Source: VXYL01 sp965200375
GTDB taxonomy: Bacteria; Pseudomonadota; Gammaproteobacteria; Pseudomonadales; Azotimanducaceae
Direction: 5' to 3'
Assembly: GCA_965200375.1 (NCBI GenBank)
Contig: OZ241353.1
Span: 1,426,001 to 1,490,000 of the forward strand
DNA: 64,000 nucleotides
The notes under the pieces were generated by a model. It did no database searches, had not been told where the DNA came from, and worked only from the letters and a program-made list of their open reading frames with translations. Shown in pieces: positions 1 through 8,726 of this stretch; the first letter of the stretch is position 1, and every line of letters begins with the position of its first letter. The position numbers and the translations under genes were made by a program.

Positions 1-2
1 TC

Positions 3-1157
3 GGCGCGCTGGGCTTTCTCGCCCATCCGGCGCTCACCGCCGAATCTCCCCACGGCGCATCCGGCAACTACGGCATCCTCGATCAGATTGCCGCGCTGCG
101 GTGGGTGCGGGACAACGTCCACGCCTTCGGGGGCGATCCCGGCAACGTCACCGTGTTCGGCGAATCCGCGGGTTCCTGGAGCGTCTGCTACCTGTACGCA
201 TCGCCGCTGGCGAAGGGGCTGTTCCAGCGCGCCATTGGGCAGTCCGGCGGCTGCTTCTCCCCGCATCCGCTGTTGGCGGCGGATTCCGCCGCCGGGCGGT
301 CCGGCCATGCGCTGGGCAGCAGCTTGAGCGAGTTGCTCGCGGCGCCGGATTTGGCGGCCCTGCGGGCCGTGCCGGCAGAGACGCTGTACGCGCGGATCGA
401 GGAGGCGGACTGGCGCCAAGGGGGCGCCATCGTCTACGAAGACGGCCATGTCTTTCCGGACCAGATGGCGACACTGGTGGCGAAAGGCGAGCACAATCGG
501 GTGCCGGTGCTGCTTGGGTCCACGGCAGACGAGGGCACGACGCTGTTCGCCGACCTGCCGGAACTGGACGCGGAGGGCTGGGCGGCGAACCTCGCGCAGT
601 TCTCCGCCGAGTACGCGGCGGACTTGCAGGCAGCGTACGCGGAGGATGCCGCGGGCGACGTCCGGCGGGCGCAGCAGCAGTTCCTCTCGGATCGGTACTT
701 CGCCTGGCAGATGCGCACTTGGGCGCGGGCTCAGGTCGCGCACGGCGATCGGGCCTGGCTCTACTACTTCAACCACGCGCCGGACCTGGGCGGCGACACC
801 GGCACCTCGCTCGGGGCCTTCCACGCCGCGGAGATACCCTACGTGTTCGGCCATCCGCATCTGGGCTTCGGCGATGGCGGCCAGGCGTTGATGCCGCGTT
901 CGTCCGACTTCGCGGTCGTACGCTGGATGCTTGGCTACTGGACCAACTTCGCGTGGCGTGGCGACCCGAACGGCGCCGGTCTGCCGAACTGGCCAGCGTA
1001 TGCGGCGGACACGGACCTGGCGCTCGAGATCGCCGCCCGGCCCCGCACGGTAGCCAACCTGCGCAAGAACAAGCTCGATGCCCTGGACCGCGTCCGCGCC
1101 GCCCAGGAGCGAAGCCCGCCCGCTGCCGAGGCCGCTGATCCAACCGAGGAGAGTTGA
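3..1157 (+). CDS. Type B carboxylesterase (5' truncated by window edge)
   Basis: A carboxylesterase/para-nitrobenzyl-esterase-type alpha/beta hydrolase whose N-terminus lies outside the window. The visible part opens with the NYGILDQIAALRWV block that precedes the nucleophile elbow in this family. The elbow GESAGS follows, then the acidic residue motif STADEGT and the later His region HAAEIPYVFGH, so the Ser-Glu-His triad looks complete. It should hydrolyse carboxylic esters; the substrate cannot be read. There is no signal for localisation because the start is missing. The stop overlaps the region just before the next crotonase, so the two are probably co-transcribed. Confidence 0.88.
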   Translation, partial: GALGFLAHPALTAESPHGASGNYGILDQIAALRWVRDNVHAFGGDPGNVTVFGESAGSWSVCYLYASPLAKGLFQRAIGQSGGCFSPHPLLAADSAAGRSGHALGSSLSELLAAPDLAALRAVPAETLYARIEEADWRQGGAIVYEDGHVFPDQMATLVAKGEHNRVPVLLGSTADEGTTLFADLPELDAEGWAANLAQFSAEYAADLQAAYAEDAAGDVRRAQQQFLSDRYFAWQMRTWARAQVAHGDRAWLYYFNHAPDLGGDTGTSLGAFHAAEIPYVFGHPHLGFGDGGQALMPRSSDFAVVRWMLGYWTNFAWRGDPNGAGLPNWPAYAADTDLALEIAARPRTVANLRKNKLDALDRVRAAQERSPPAAEAADPTEES

Positions 1158-1159
1158 CC

Positions 1160-1981
1160 GTGTCCATCAGCCCATCGTCCACCGACGAGCTGCTTGTCGA
1201 GCAGCGCGATCGCATCGCCATCCTCACGCTCAATCGCCCGGAACGCCTGAACGCCATCAGCGGGCCGATGCTTGCGGAGCTCTCCGCCAAGCTGGTGGAG
1301 GCGGACAAGCACCCGGACGTCCGCTGCATCGTCTTGACCGGCGCCGGGCGCGGCTTCTGCGCCGGCCTGGACCTGGTGGCCGTGAACGAAGGCGGCATCG
1401 GCAGTCGCAGCCAACGCCAGGGCGACAATCGGCCCCGGCGCCTGTTCGATCTGCGGGACGCGCCCATCAACGTGATGTGGAAGCTCGACACGCCGGTGGT
1501 GTGCGCCGTGAACGGTGCGGCCGCCGGCTACGGCATGGATCTGACGCTGCTGGCGGACATCCGCATCGCTGCCGAGTCGGCGAAGATGGCCGCGGTTACC
1601 GCCAAGCGCAACGTCGTGCCGGAGAGCGGCGGCACCTGGCTGCTGCCCCGGCTCATCGGCTGGGCCAAGGCCGCCGAGCTGTACTACCGGGCTCGGACCA
1701 TCGACGCCCAGGAGTGTCTGGCCATCGGCCTGGTGAACGCCGTGGTGGCGAACGACGAGCTGATGCCCACGGCGTTGCAGTGGGCGCAGGAGATCGCCGA
1801 CAACGCGCCGATGGCGGTGCAGACCACCAAGCGCATGATGCGCATGGGGCTGGAGGAGTCCTACGACACCGCCGTGGACCACCTGATGGTGCATCTGAAC
1901 GGGATGTTCCAAAGCGAGGACTTCGAGGAAGGCGTGCGGGCGTTCCTGGAACGGCGCAAGCCCAACTTCAGCGGCCGCTAG
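1160..1981 (+). CDS. Enoyl-CoA hydratase/isomerase family protein
   Basis: A 273-aa crotonase-fold enzyme acting on acyl-CoA thioesters. The N-terminal LNRPERLNAIS block and the oxyanion-hole segment GRGFCAGLDL are typical. The second block NGAAAGYGMDLTLLADIRIA and the trimer-forming C-terminus ending ERRKPNFSGR are also present. I chose GTG at 1160 because a GAGGAG ribosome site ends eight bases upstream. A TTG at 1154 overlapping the esterase stop is the alternative. The specific reaction (hydratase, isomerase or hydrolase) is not decided by what is visible. Confidence 0.9.
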   Translation: MSISPSSTDELLVEQRDRIAILTLNRPERLNAISGPMLAELSAKLVEADKHPDVRCIVLTGAGRGFCAGLDLVAVNEGGIGSRSQRQGDNRPRRLFDLRDAPINVMWKLDTPVVCAVNGAAAGYGMDLTLLADIRIAAESAKMAAVTAKRNVVPESGGTWLLPRLIGWAKAAELYYRARTIDAQECLAIGLVNAVVANDELMPTALQWAQEIADNAPMAVQTTKRMMRMGLEESYDTAVDHLMVHLNGMFQSEDFEEGVRAFLERRKPNFSGR

Positions 1982-2016
1982 CGCCGCCAACGTACGGGGA
2001 GCCGGCCGGAACGCCC

Positions 2017-3183
2017 GTGCTCGGCGTGCTGGCGGTGGCCAACTACCGGTCGCTGCGCGACATCAAGCTGCCGCTTGGCGCCGTCAATCTGGTGACCGGC
2101 CCGAACGGCAGCGGCAAATCCAACCTGTACCGCAGCCTGCGGCTGCTCTCCGAGACCGCCTTCGGCACCGCCATCGAGTCGCTGGCCAGCGAGGGCGGCC
2201 TGCAGTCCGTGCTGTGGGCAGGGCCGGAGCGCTTCTCGCGGTTGGTGAAGCGGGGCGACCATCCGGTGCAGGGCGGACCCCGCAAGGGGCACGTCAACCT
2301 GCGGCTCGGCTTCCTCGGCGACGACTTCGGCTACACCATCGACTTCGGCATGCCGACCCCGGTGCCCGGCACCATGTTCGGCAAGGATCCGGAGATCAAG
2401 CGCGAGGCCATTTGGCGAGCTGGCCTGTGGCACGAACGCCGGGCGATGGTCGATCGACGCGGCCCGGTGGTGCGGGTGCGCGACGACGCAGGGCGCTGGC
2501 AGGTGATCGAGCGGCACTTGCCGACGTTCGACAGCATGCTGGCGCGGCTGGCGGATCCGGTACGGGCCCCCGAGGCGCTGATGCTGCGGGAACAGATCCG
2601 CTCCTGGCGCTTCTACGAGCACTTCCGCAGCGACGTCGGCGCCCCGGCCCGCAGCCCGCAGGTTGGCACCCGCACCCCGGTGTTGGCCAGCGACGGCCAC
2701 GACCTGGCCGCGGCGTGGCGAACCGTCGTCGAGATCGGCGACGCCGCGGCGCTTGCCGACGCGGTGGCGGACGCGTTCCCCGGCGCCAGCGTGGACGTCG
2801 TGGACCACGGCGGCCGCTTCGCGCTGGAGTTCCACCAGCACGGCTTGTTGCGGCCCTTGGCGCAGTCCGAACTCTCGGACGGGACGCTCCGCTACCTGCT
2901 GTGGATCGCTGCGCTCTTGACGCCGCGCCCACCTAGCTTGATGGTGCTCAATGAACCGGAAACCAGCCTCCACCCGGCGCTGCTGCCGGCCCTCGGGCGG
3001 CTGATGCGCCGCTGCGCCGCCGGCACGCAGCTCTGGGTGACATCCCATGCGCCGGAGCTGATAGATGCCCTGACGCTGGACGACGCCACCAACCATCTGG
3101 AACTGGCCAAGGATTTCGGCGAGACCAGCCCAGTGGGCCTGGACGCCGCGGACACGCCAGGTTGGCGCTGGCCAACGCGTTAG
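2017..3183 (+). CDS. AAA family ATPase, RecF/SMC-like (AAA_21 type)
   Basis: About 388 aa. The protein begins with a NYRSLRD-type beta hairpin followed by Walker A GPNGSGKSN, as in RecF-like and OLD-like ATPases. Near the C-terminus come an LSDGTLRYL signature-like motif, Walker B LMVLNEPETSLHP, and TSHAPELIDAL, the usual His switch. There is no TOPRIM nuclease domain after the ATPase, so it is a stand-alone ATPase and not an OLD nuclease. The start is uncertain: GTG 2017 gives the family-typical N-terminus, but no clear ribosome site is seen. It lies 35 bases after the crotonase, on the same strand. Function is unknown. Confidence 0.8.
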   Translation: MLGVLAVANYRSLRDIKLPLGAVNLVTGPNGSGKSNLYRSLRLLSETAFGTAIESLASEGGLQSVLWAGPERFSRLVKRGDHPVQGGPRKGHVNLRLGFLGDDFGYTIDFGMPTPVPGTMFGKDPEIKREAIWRAGLWHERRAMVDRRGPVVRVRDDAGRWQVIERHLPTFDSMLARLADPVRAPEALMLREQIRSWRFYEHFRSDVGAPARSPQVGTRTPVLASDGHDLAAAWRTVVEIGDAAALADAVADAFPGASVDVVDHGGRFALEFHQHGLLRPLAQSELSDGTLRYLLWIAALLTPRPPSLMVLNEPETSLHPALLPALGRLMRRCAAGTQLWVTSHAPELIDALTLDDATNHLELAKDFGETSPVGLDAADTPGWRWPTR

Positions 3184-3296
3184 CCTGCTCGCCGGCGAGG
3201 ACCTTCACATCACAAATGCGCCAAGTCTGGATGTTGGAGCAGGGCTTCGAGGCAAGGCGATCTGGCCGATGGCAACCCAGCCGTGGCGAGTCCTCG

Positions 3297-4238
3297 TCAA
3301 GCGGCCGGGGGCGGGCCCTCCGGATAGCTCGGCAGGCGTTCGTCCACCACCGCCCACGGTGCCTTGGAGTCCACGAAGATGTTGGCCGTGGGGCGGCCGG
3401 GCGGGTCGTCGTCCAGGCAGCCGGCGGGAATCTGCATGGTCGCCTGGTCGCGGCGCCGGGCCACCTGGGAGCCGCAGCTGCGGCAGAAGGCGGTGCCCTT
3501 CACCCTGGCTTCCGGCATCTTGTAGTTCGCCACTTCGCTCTCGCCGGCAAGCCAGCGGAAGGCCCGGTGCGGCACCATCACCATCGTGGCATAGGCGGCG
3601 CTCATGGCGCGGCGGCAGCGCGAGCAGTAGCAGTTCACCATGTGCGCTGGCGCGCCGTCGAACTCGAATGCCACGGCGCCGCAGAGGCAGCTGCCGCCAG
3701 TTGCTCCGGGCGTCGACGCGCTGCGGGGAGGGCGCGCCACGGACACGGCGTCGGCGCCGAACTCCGGCGGCCACTCGGGGTGGCAGGGGAGGTCGTCGGC
3801 GATGCGGTGCCAGGGCGCCTTGGAGGCGGCGAAAAAGTGCAGGGCAGGACGCTGGCCCGGGTCCTCTGCCAGGTTGCCCATCGGCACCAGGGCGAAGGGG
3901 CCGCCCGGCGGCATCGCCGGCGCCGCCGCGCCGCAGCGCGGGCAGAAGTGGCGCCAGCCGCGGGCGGAGGACTGGTGGTGGACGACCTTCTCGGCGCCGC
4001 GCACCCAGCGGAAGTCCGTTGGCGCGACGACGCCGAAGGTGGCAAACGCGGCGCCGTGGAACTTGCGGCACATGGTGCAGTGGCAGTGGGCCATCTGCGT
4101 CACCGGGCCGGTGAGCTCGAAGGCGACCTCGCCGCACAGGCAGGTGCCGGCCACGCCGGGCGCGATCCGGGCGTCGTCGCCACTCTTGCGAGCAGCCGGC
4201 GGCTGTGCGCCCGTGCCGGCAGCGGTGCCGTTGGCCAT
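3297..4238 (-). CDS. Double GFA/CENP-V domain protein
   Basis: A 313-aa protein made of two consecutive GFA (glutathione-dependent formaldehyde-activating/CENP-V) zinc domains. Each half carries the set of zinc cysteines: GTCLCGEVAF, HCHCTMC and FCPRCG in the first, GSCLCGAVAF, NCYCSRC and FCRSCGS in the second. Most family members have one domain of about 130 residues, so this is an internal duplication or fusion. The start is well supported by GGGGAGGAAG just upstream of ATG 4238. It converges with the ATPase gene. The enzymatic role of bacterial GFA proteins is generally not established. Confidence 0.88.
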   Translation of the reverse strand: MANGTAAGTGAQPPAARKSGDDARIAPGVAGTCLCGEVAFELTGPVTQMAHCHCTMCRKFHGAAFATFGVVAPTDFRWVRGAEKVVHHQSSARGWRHFCPRCGAAAPAMPPGGPFALVPMGNLAEDPGQRPALHFFAASKAPWHRIADDLPCHPEWPPEFGADAVSVARPPRSASTPGATGGSCLCGAVAFEFDGAPAHMVNCYCSRCRRAMSAAYATMVMVPHRAFRWLAGESEVANYKMPEARVKGTAFCRSCGSQVARRRDQATMQIPAGCLDDDPPGRPTANIFVDSKAPWAVVDERLPSYPEGPPPAA

Positions 4239-4428
4239 CGAACTTCCTCCCCGGCAAGTGGACGCGGCGGCTTGCTCGAAGGTCCAGCCGGACATCGAGC
4301 GGCGGACCCGCGGCAGCCGCCAACAGTGCAACGGTCGCAGCAGTGTAATGTAGGTTGTCAGCAATGGGATTCCGAGACACGCCTTCTCGCTTGTCGACGC
4401 ACGGAGATGAACCGCTGGCATCCATGCG

Positions 4429-4589
4429 CTAGTGTGCCGCTTCCAAAATTGCGTGTGTTCCAGCGGGCGGGTTTCATCGCTCGACTGGGATGCCGGCGGC
4501 CTTGCGGGGCGGCACCTCAAGTAGCGCACGCCGAGGCGACGACAGACGAACGTGCCATTTGCCATGTCAATTCGGAATCGAACCGCTAG
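4429..4589 (+). repeat. Dispersed MITE-like element, copy A
   Basis: A 161-bp copy of an intergenic element found six times in the window. It is bounded on both sides by CTAG. Inside the CTAGs are imperfect inverted ends: left TGTGCCGCTTCCAAAATTG, right (reverse complement) CGGTTCGATTCCGAATTG. The centre carries the conserved GGCCTTGCGGGGCGGCAC stretch. There is no transposase inside. The right end contains the start codon of the next gene. Confidence 0.85.
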
Positions 4590-5562
4590 CACCGCCGCGC
4601 GGGGGTTGCGCGGCTGTCTGGCGGCCGTCCTGCTGGCCGCGCCGGCCACGGCCTACGAGACGGACCCGTACACCAATCGCCACTTGGACATCGCCGACAG
4701 CATCGGCGCCCTCGATGCCCAGGTGAACGCGGCGCTTGCCGCCATCGCCGAGACGTCGACGGCTCGGCATCGGGGCGAGCAAGGGCTCGTGCTGGCGGTC
4801 TACCGGCGGCTCGGCGGCGTCCACTGGGTGGATCGCCTCGAGCGCTGGGCCATCGGCACCCCGGCGGTCGCCAAGATACCCAACACCCGTGGCGAGTCGA
4901 TCATCGGCGACTTTCCGCTGTTCGCCGGGCGGGTGGCGGTGCTGTTCGGCTTCGGCCCCACGATCAACATCGGCGGCCACTACGTCGGCACGGACAAGAT
5001 CGGCCACTTCTTCTCCCAAGGGCGAAAGTTCTACCGCCGCTATCGGCGTTCCGGCAGCGAGGCCCAGGCGGCGCGGTGGAGCGTCGTTACCGAGACCGGC
5101 CTGTTCGGCAGCCTGACCACCGGCGTACGCTCCAATGCGGACCTGGTGGCCAACTACGAGGGGTACCGGTTCTACCGCAGCCTGCTGCACGATGGCGTGG
5201 TGGCGGCGAAGCCGGCGATCTACCGCCGGGAAGGCGACGACCTGGTGCAGCAGCGGCCGTTCACCTGGCGCGATCACGTCAACGCCTTCTGGGACGAAGC
5301 GCTCAACCCGAACGAGTACGGCAGCGGGCTGATGCCGGCCGTCAGAGAACGCCTGCTGCGCCTGTGCGCGGACTTCGCGGCCCGTCCGGAGCGCTACCGC
5401 GTGGACGCCGAGTCGCTGCTGGCCCGCTATCGGCACATCGGCGTCACGGATACGCAGTGGCTGGCGCCGGCGAACTACCTGCCGGCGCATTGCCGCGTTG
5501 CTGCCGTGAAGTCGAGGGCCGGCGGCTGCGGCGCGGCAGCTGGTGTTGGGTGTGCGCCCTGA
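4564..5562 (+). CDS. Secreted or membrane-anchored protein of unknown function
   Basis: About 332 aa and not recognised. After a short basic N-terminus there is a hydrophobic segment GCLAAVLLAAPATA followed by AYETDPY, reading as a signal peptide with an A-x-A-like cleavage site. The mature part contains GHYVGTDKIGHFFSQGRKFYRRYRR and several Tyr/Arg-rich stretches. It ends two tens of bases from the convergent SPOR lipoprotein gene. The first residues (MSIRNRT) are encoded by the end of repeat copy A, so either the element donated the start or translation begins at TTG 4606, which keeps the signal peptide. Confidence 0.7.
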   Translation: MSIRNRTASTAARGLRGCLAAVLLAAPATAYETDPYTNRHLDIADSIGALDAQVNAALAAIAETSTARHRGEQGLVLAVYRRLGGVHWVDRLERWAIGTPAVAKIPNTRGESIIGDFPLFAGRVAVLFGFGPTINIGGHYVGTDKIGHFFSQGRKFYRRYRRSGSEAQAARWSVVTETGLFGSLTTGVRSNADLVANYEGYRFYRSLLHDGVVAAKPAIYRREGDDLVQQRPFTWRDHVNAFWDEALNPNEYGSGLMPAVRERLLRLCADFAARPERYRVDAESLLARYRHIGVTDTQWLAPANYLPAHCRVAAVKSRAGGCGAAAGVGCAP

Positions 5563-5581
5563 ACAGCCTGCCGGCAGCGAC

Positions 5582-6178
5582 TCAGGGCATCGCTTCGGCC
5601 AAGCGATCGGCGCGCGCCATCGCCTGGCGGAGGTTGCCGACCGAACGTATCCAAGGCCCGAGCGCCTGCAATGCCGGTGCCAGGGCGGCCACGGCCCGCT
5701 CCGCCGCGGCGCGGGTGGGATGGACGCCGGCCAGCAGCACGAAGTGCAGCCGGCCGCGGTTTTCCACCCGCACCTGCGTCATGCCGGCCAGCTGTCGCTG
5801 TGCCACGAAGTCGCGCAGCGCCTGTTCGGAACCGAGAGCGATCAGCTGCACCGCGTAGTGCGTGGCCGGCGCGTCGATCAACCCGATGGCGCTGGTCGCG
5901 GACTGCCCCGTTGGGGGGACGGGCGGCCGGACGGCGTCCTCTGGGGGTTCCGCCGGCGCGATCGCCGACGATGAGGGCGGGGGCCGCCGAGCAGCCGTGT
6001 TTGCCTCTGCGTTGTCGGCACCCCGAGCGCATGCCCAGCCGCCATCCGGCGCCGGCTCGCAAAGCCAGTCTTCCGGCGCCCCGGGGCTGCCGACGACGTC
6101 CACTGGCACTGCGCCGCGACAGGACGCAACAAGGAGTGCCAAGAGCGGCAGCAAGCCTGCGACACGGCACTGGATCAT
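5582..6178 (-). CDS. SPOR-domain lipoprotein
   Basis: About 198 aa. The N-terminus MIQCRVAGLLPLLALLVASC is a lipoprotein signal with lipobox LVASC, so the protein should be anchored in the outer or inner membrane from the periplasmic side. A Pro/Ala-rich linker follows. The C-terminal ~75 residues (HYAVQLIALGSEQALRDFV... LHFVLLAGVHPTRAAAERAV) have the SPOR repeat pattern that binds denuded septal peptidoglycan. The ATG abuts the left CTAG of repeat copy B, so the leader and ribosome site (GGAAG about 12 bases up) come from the repeat. Confidence 0.82.
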   Translation of the reverse strand: MIQCRVAGLLPLLALLVASCRGAVPVDVVGSPGAPEDWLCEPAPDGGWACARGADNAEANTAARRPPPSSSAIAPAEPPEDAVRPPVPPTGQSATSAIGLIDAPATHYAVQLIALGSEQALRDFVAQRQLAGMTQVRVENRGRLHFVLLAGVHPTRAAAERAVAALAPALQALGPWIRSVGNLRQAMARADRLAEAMP

Positions 6179-6179
6179 G

Positions 6180-6345
6180 CTAGTGTGCCGCTTCCAAGAT
6201 GACGCGCGTGTTCCAGCGGGCGGGTTTCGTCGCTCGACCGGGATGCCGGCGGCCTTGCGGGGCGGCACATCCTCAAGCAGCGCACGCCGAGGCGACGACA
6301 GACGAACGTGCCATTTGCCATGTCAATTCGGAATCGAACCGCTAG
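6180..6345 (+). repeat. Dispersed MITE-like element, copy B
   Basis: A 166-bp copy, almost identical to copy A, bounded by CTAG at 6180-6183 and 6342-6345. It fills the whole space between two minus-strand genes. Its left end touches the SPOR gene start codon, and its right CTAG provides the TAG stop of the asparagine-synthetase-like gene. Confidence 0.88.
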
Positions 6346-8192
6346 AAATCGAGAAACCCGATTGCGCTGGCGATGCCTTCGGGACGCGGCTTGGCACGGA
6401 ATCCCGATACGTCTCGGAGACTTGCGAGAAGCTGCGGTAAATCCACGTAGTCCGCACGAGCTGGCGGGGTCCCGCGTCCCTCGAGAGCGGCAAGCAGCAA
6501 AGGGAAAGTCGCGGCGAAAGCGTCGCATCCGGCAGCGAACCGGAGCGGCTCGGTTTTGTCCGTATTCCAGCAAACGGTGGCCGGAAGCAGGCGGTCGAAT
6601 GCCTGCCGCATGACTAGACGACCCGGGTAGCGGTAGTAGCTGGCGTCCGGCAGACCGAGGCCGAACTCCACAAGCCGCCGGTCCAAAAGCGGATAGCGCC
6701 ACTCGACGCCGTTCGACATGCCGTCTTCCACTTCGGCGCTCATGCGTTGCGCCAAGTGCCCGTCCGCAAGGAACTTCAGGTGGGTGCTGCGGACGCCCCA
6801 CATGCGCGGGAAAGAACTCCCCGCCACGTTCTTGGCGAACTCGGGAGCGAGGAACTTCGTGCCGCGCCGGTACCGAGGCGCCCATGCGGCCAGCAGAGCC
6901 CGCCCTGGCGAGTGCCCAGCTCGTCGTGCCAGTCTGAAACGCCGCGAGAACTCTGGAACTAGCGCTCCCGCCACGTCGAGAACGATGGACGCAAAGAGCG
7001 GCCGCTGCCGAGTGCGCAGCTCGACTGCCAAGGTGCCCCACCGAGCGCGCAACAGCAGGTGCGGCACCAGACCATAGCCATGGCTGGAGACGCAATCGTC
7101 GCCGCCAAGACCGGAGAGAAGGCAGCGCGCCCCTGCCTCTGCGGCCCTCGCCGAGGTGCCGAAGTCGGACCCGCTGCCGATTGTGCCGTCCGAACGCATC
7201 GCCACATCGGACATCGCATCGTATTGTTCGTAGTGCAGCGCTATGCCTTCTTGCGCTCGGACGGCCTCGATGCGTTCGTGTTCCGGGGTCTTCGGTTCGC
7301 CACCGCTCGGTGGCGGCTGCCAGCAGTACGCCACCGGCGGCGACCGGCCTTGGCGCTGCAGCTCGCGGTTGGCCAGCACGGCGATGCCCGAGGAGTCGAT
7401 GCCGCCCGTCAGGTGAACGGCCGTGTCTGTGCCTCGATGTCCCGCCGTCGCAGCCGGCAGCCGCACTCTGACGGCGCGCTGGCAGTGGTCGAGCAATTCT
7501 TCCGCGTAGGCCGCATCCGTCGCCGGCGCCGCCCTCGGCAGGCGGTCCGGCCGCCAGTAGCGCCACTCGCGCAAGACGCCGCCACGGTCGCAGTCGACGG
7601 TCAAGGCATGGCCGGCTGGCAGCTGATTCACCGCCGAGTAGGCGGTGCCGCGGATTGAGATGTGGGGCGAGCAGGCCAGCGCGGTTGCCACCAAGTCCTG
7701 GTCGAGATCGAGCGGTACGCCGGGCACGTCGAGAACCCCCCGCACATGGCTCGCAAACACGAAGCGATCGGGCAGCGCCGCGAAAAAGAACGGGCGCACT
7801 CCCACATGATCTCTTGCACAGAACAAACGCCGGCGGCGGACGTCGTACACGGCGAACGCGAAGTCCCCGTACAGGGCGTCCGCGCAGTTCTCTCCCCACT
7901 TTCGCCAGGCGCATGCCACCAACGCGGCATCGGTCAATGCCGCGCGCCGGCCCCGGTCGACGCCCAGCGCGTCGCACAGGGCGTCGCGGTCGTCGAACCG
8001 GACATCCGCGACGACGACGATGCCGTCGCCATGATGCAGCGCATTCTGGCGATTTGGCTCGCTTGGCTGCCGTACGCCAAGCGCGGCGCCGTCCGCCCGC
8101 CAAGCGAAGGAACGAGGGCCCCAATGCGCCACCGCGGCCAGAGCCGCCGGCAGACCTTCCGCAACCCCGTTGCGGGCAACGATGCCGCACAC
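6342..8192 (-). CDS. Asparagine synthetase-like glutamine amidotransferase
   Basis: A 616-aa two-domain protein of the asparagine synthase B family. The N-terminal class II glutaminase domain begins CGIVARNG and holds GDFAFAVYD and ARDHVGVRPFFF. The C-terminal ATP-pyrophosphatase domain holds the PP-loop HLTGGIDSSGIA and LSGLGGDD. GTG 8192 lies directly before the Cys codon, giving the Met-Cys-Gly-Ile start that class II glutaminases need after Met removal. GTGs at 8204 and 8201 would bury that Cys. Homologues often amidate or cyclise peptides in RiPP clusters rather than make asparagine. It follows the bufferin/STAS genes by about 45 bases, so a role there is possible but unproven. Confidence 0.85.
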   Translation of the reverse strand: MCGIVARNGVAEGLPAALAAVAHWGPRSFAWRADGAALGVRQPSEPNRQNALHHGDGIVVVADVRFDDRDALCDALGVDRGRRAALTDAALVACAWRKWGENCADALYGDFAFAVYDVRRRRLFCARDHVGVRPFFFAALPDRFVFASHVRGVLDVPGVPLDLDQDLVATALACSPHISIRGTAYSAVNQLPAGHALTVDCDRGGVLREWRYWRPDRLPRAAPATDAAYAEELLDHCQRAVRVRLPAATAGHRGTDTAVHLTGGIDSSGIAVLANRELQRQGRSPPVAYCWQPPPSGGEPKTPEHERIEAVRAQEGIALHYEQYDAMSDVAMRSDGTIGSGSDFGTSARAAEAGARCLLSGLGGDDCVSSHGYGLVPHLLLRARWGTLAVELRTRQRPLFASIVLDVAGALVPEFSRRFRLARRAGHSPGRALLAAWAPRYRRGTKFLAPEFAKNVAGSSFPRMWGVRSTHLKFLADGHLAQRMSAEVEDGMSNGVEWRYPLLDRRLVEFGLGLPDASYYRYPGRLVMRQAFDRLLPATVCWNTDKTEPLRFAAGCDAFAATFPLLLAALEGRGTPPARADYVDLPQLLASLRDVSGFRAKPRPEGIASAIGFLDF

Positions 8193-8238
8193 AGCGCTCA
8201 CCACCGAACCGGCACCACAAACCCTCGTTGCGTTCCCG

Positions 8239-8724
8239 TCAGTCCGCGGTCTCGAGACTGGCCACCAGATCCTCGAACCGGTCCCGATTGTCGTCGTTGA
8301 GGGCCATCAGATGCCGATGCGCGGCGAGCACGCGCTGCCGCACTTCGCCAGGCGACAGGTCGCTTCTTGGCAGTTCCCCCAGCTGGCGTTCGTGCTCGAG
8401 GGGCACCGCCACGATGTGGAACGCGTCGTCGAGCCCCATCGTTTGCAGCAACCGCGTGATGTCCGTGCGCGTGGACACTAGCGTCGGCGGACAACCGAGC
8501 CGCTTCTTCGAGCACATGGCCAAGCGGGCCAGCACGCCGAGCGACGTGCTGTCGATGCCTTCGGTCGCGGACATGTCCACCACGACGGAATGCAGCCGCG
8601 TGGTGCGCAACAGCCGGTCCAGGTACTCGTCGAAGGCTGCCCCCAGGCGAAGGCGCACGTCGCCGACGAACTTGAGCAGGCAGGTGCCGTCGCCGTTGCC
8701 GACGAGGATGCGCCCGGGGGCCAT
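8239..8724 (-). CDS. STAS-domain anti-sigma factor antagonist
   Basis: 161 aa. Residues 1-110 form a STAS domain of the SpoIIAA/RsbV type; EGIDSTSLGVLARL contains the serine that is phosphorylated in partner switching. A C-terminal helical extension of about 45 residues (LSPGEVRQRVLAAHRHLMALND...) is unusual. The ATG starts two bases after the stop of the PP2C phosphatase gene, with GGGAGA upstream. The pair should form a phosphatase/substrate module that frees an anti-sigma factor or other target. No anti-sigma kinase is encoded nearby. Confidence 0.85.
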   Translation of the reverse strand: MAPGRILVGNGDGTCLLKFVGDVRLRLGAAFDEYLDRLLRTTRLHSVVVDMSATEGIDSTSLGVLARLAMCSKKRLGCPPTLVSTRTDITRLLQTMGLDDAFHIVAVPLEHERQLGELPRSDLSPGEVRQRVLAAHRHLMALNDDNRDRFEDLVASLETAD

Positions 8725-8726
8725 CG

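Noticed and set aside
4571..4589. tRNA T-arm-like sequence GGTTCGATTCC in the element ends
   Set aside because: Only the T-loop-like string is present; no acceptor, D or anticodon stems fit around it in any copy.
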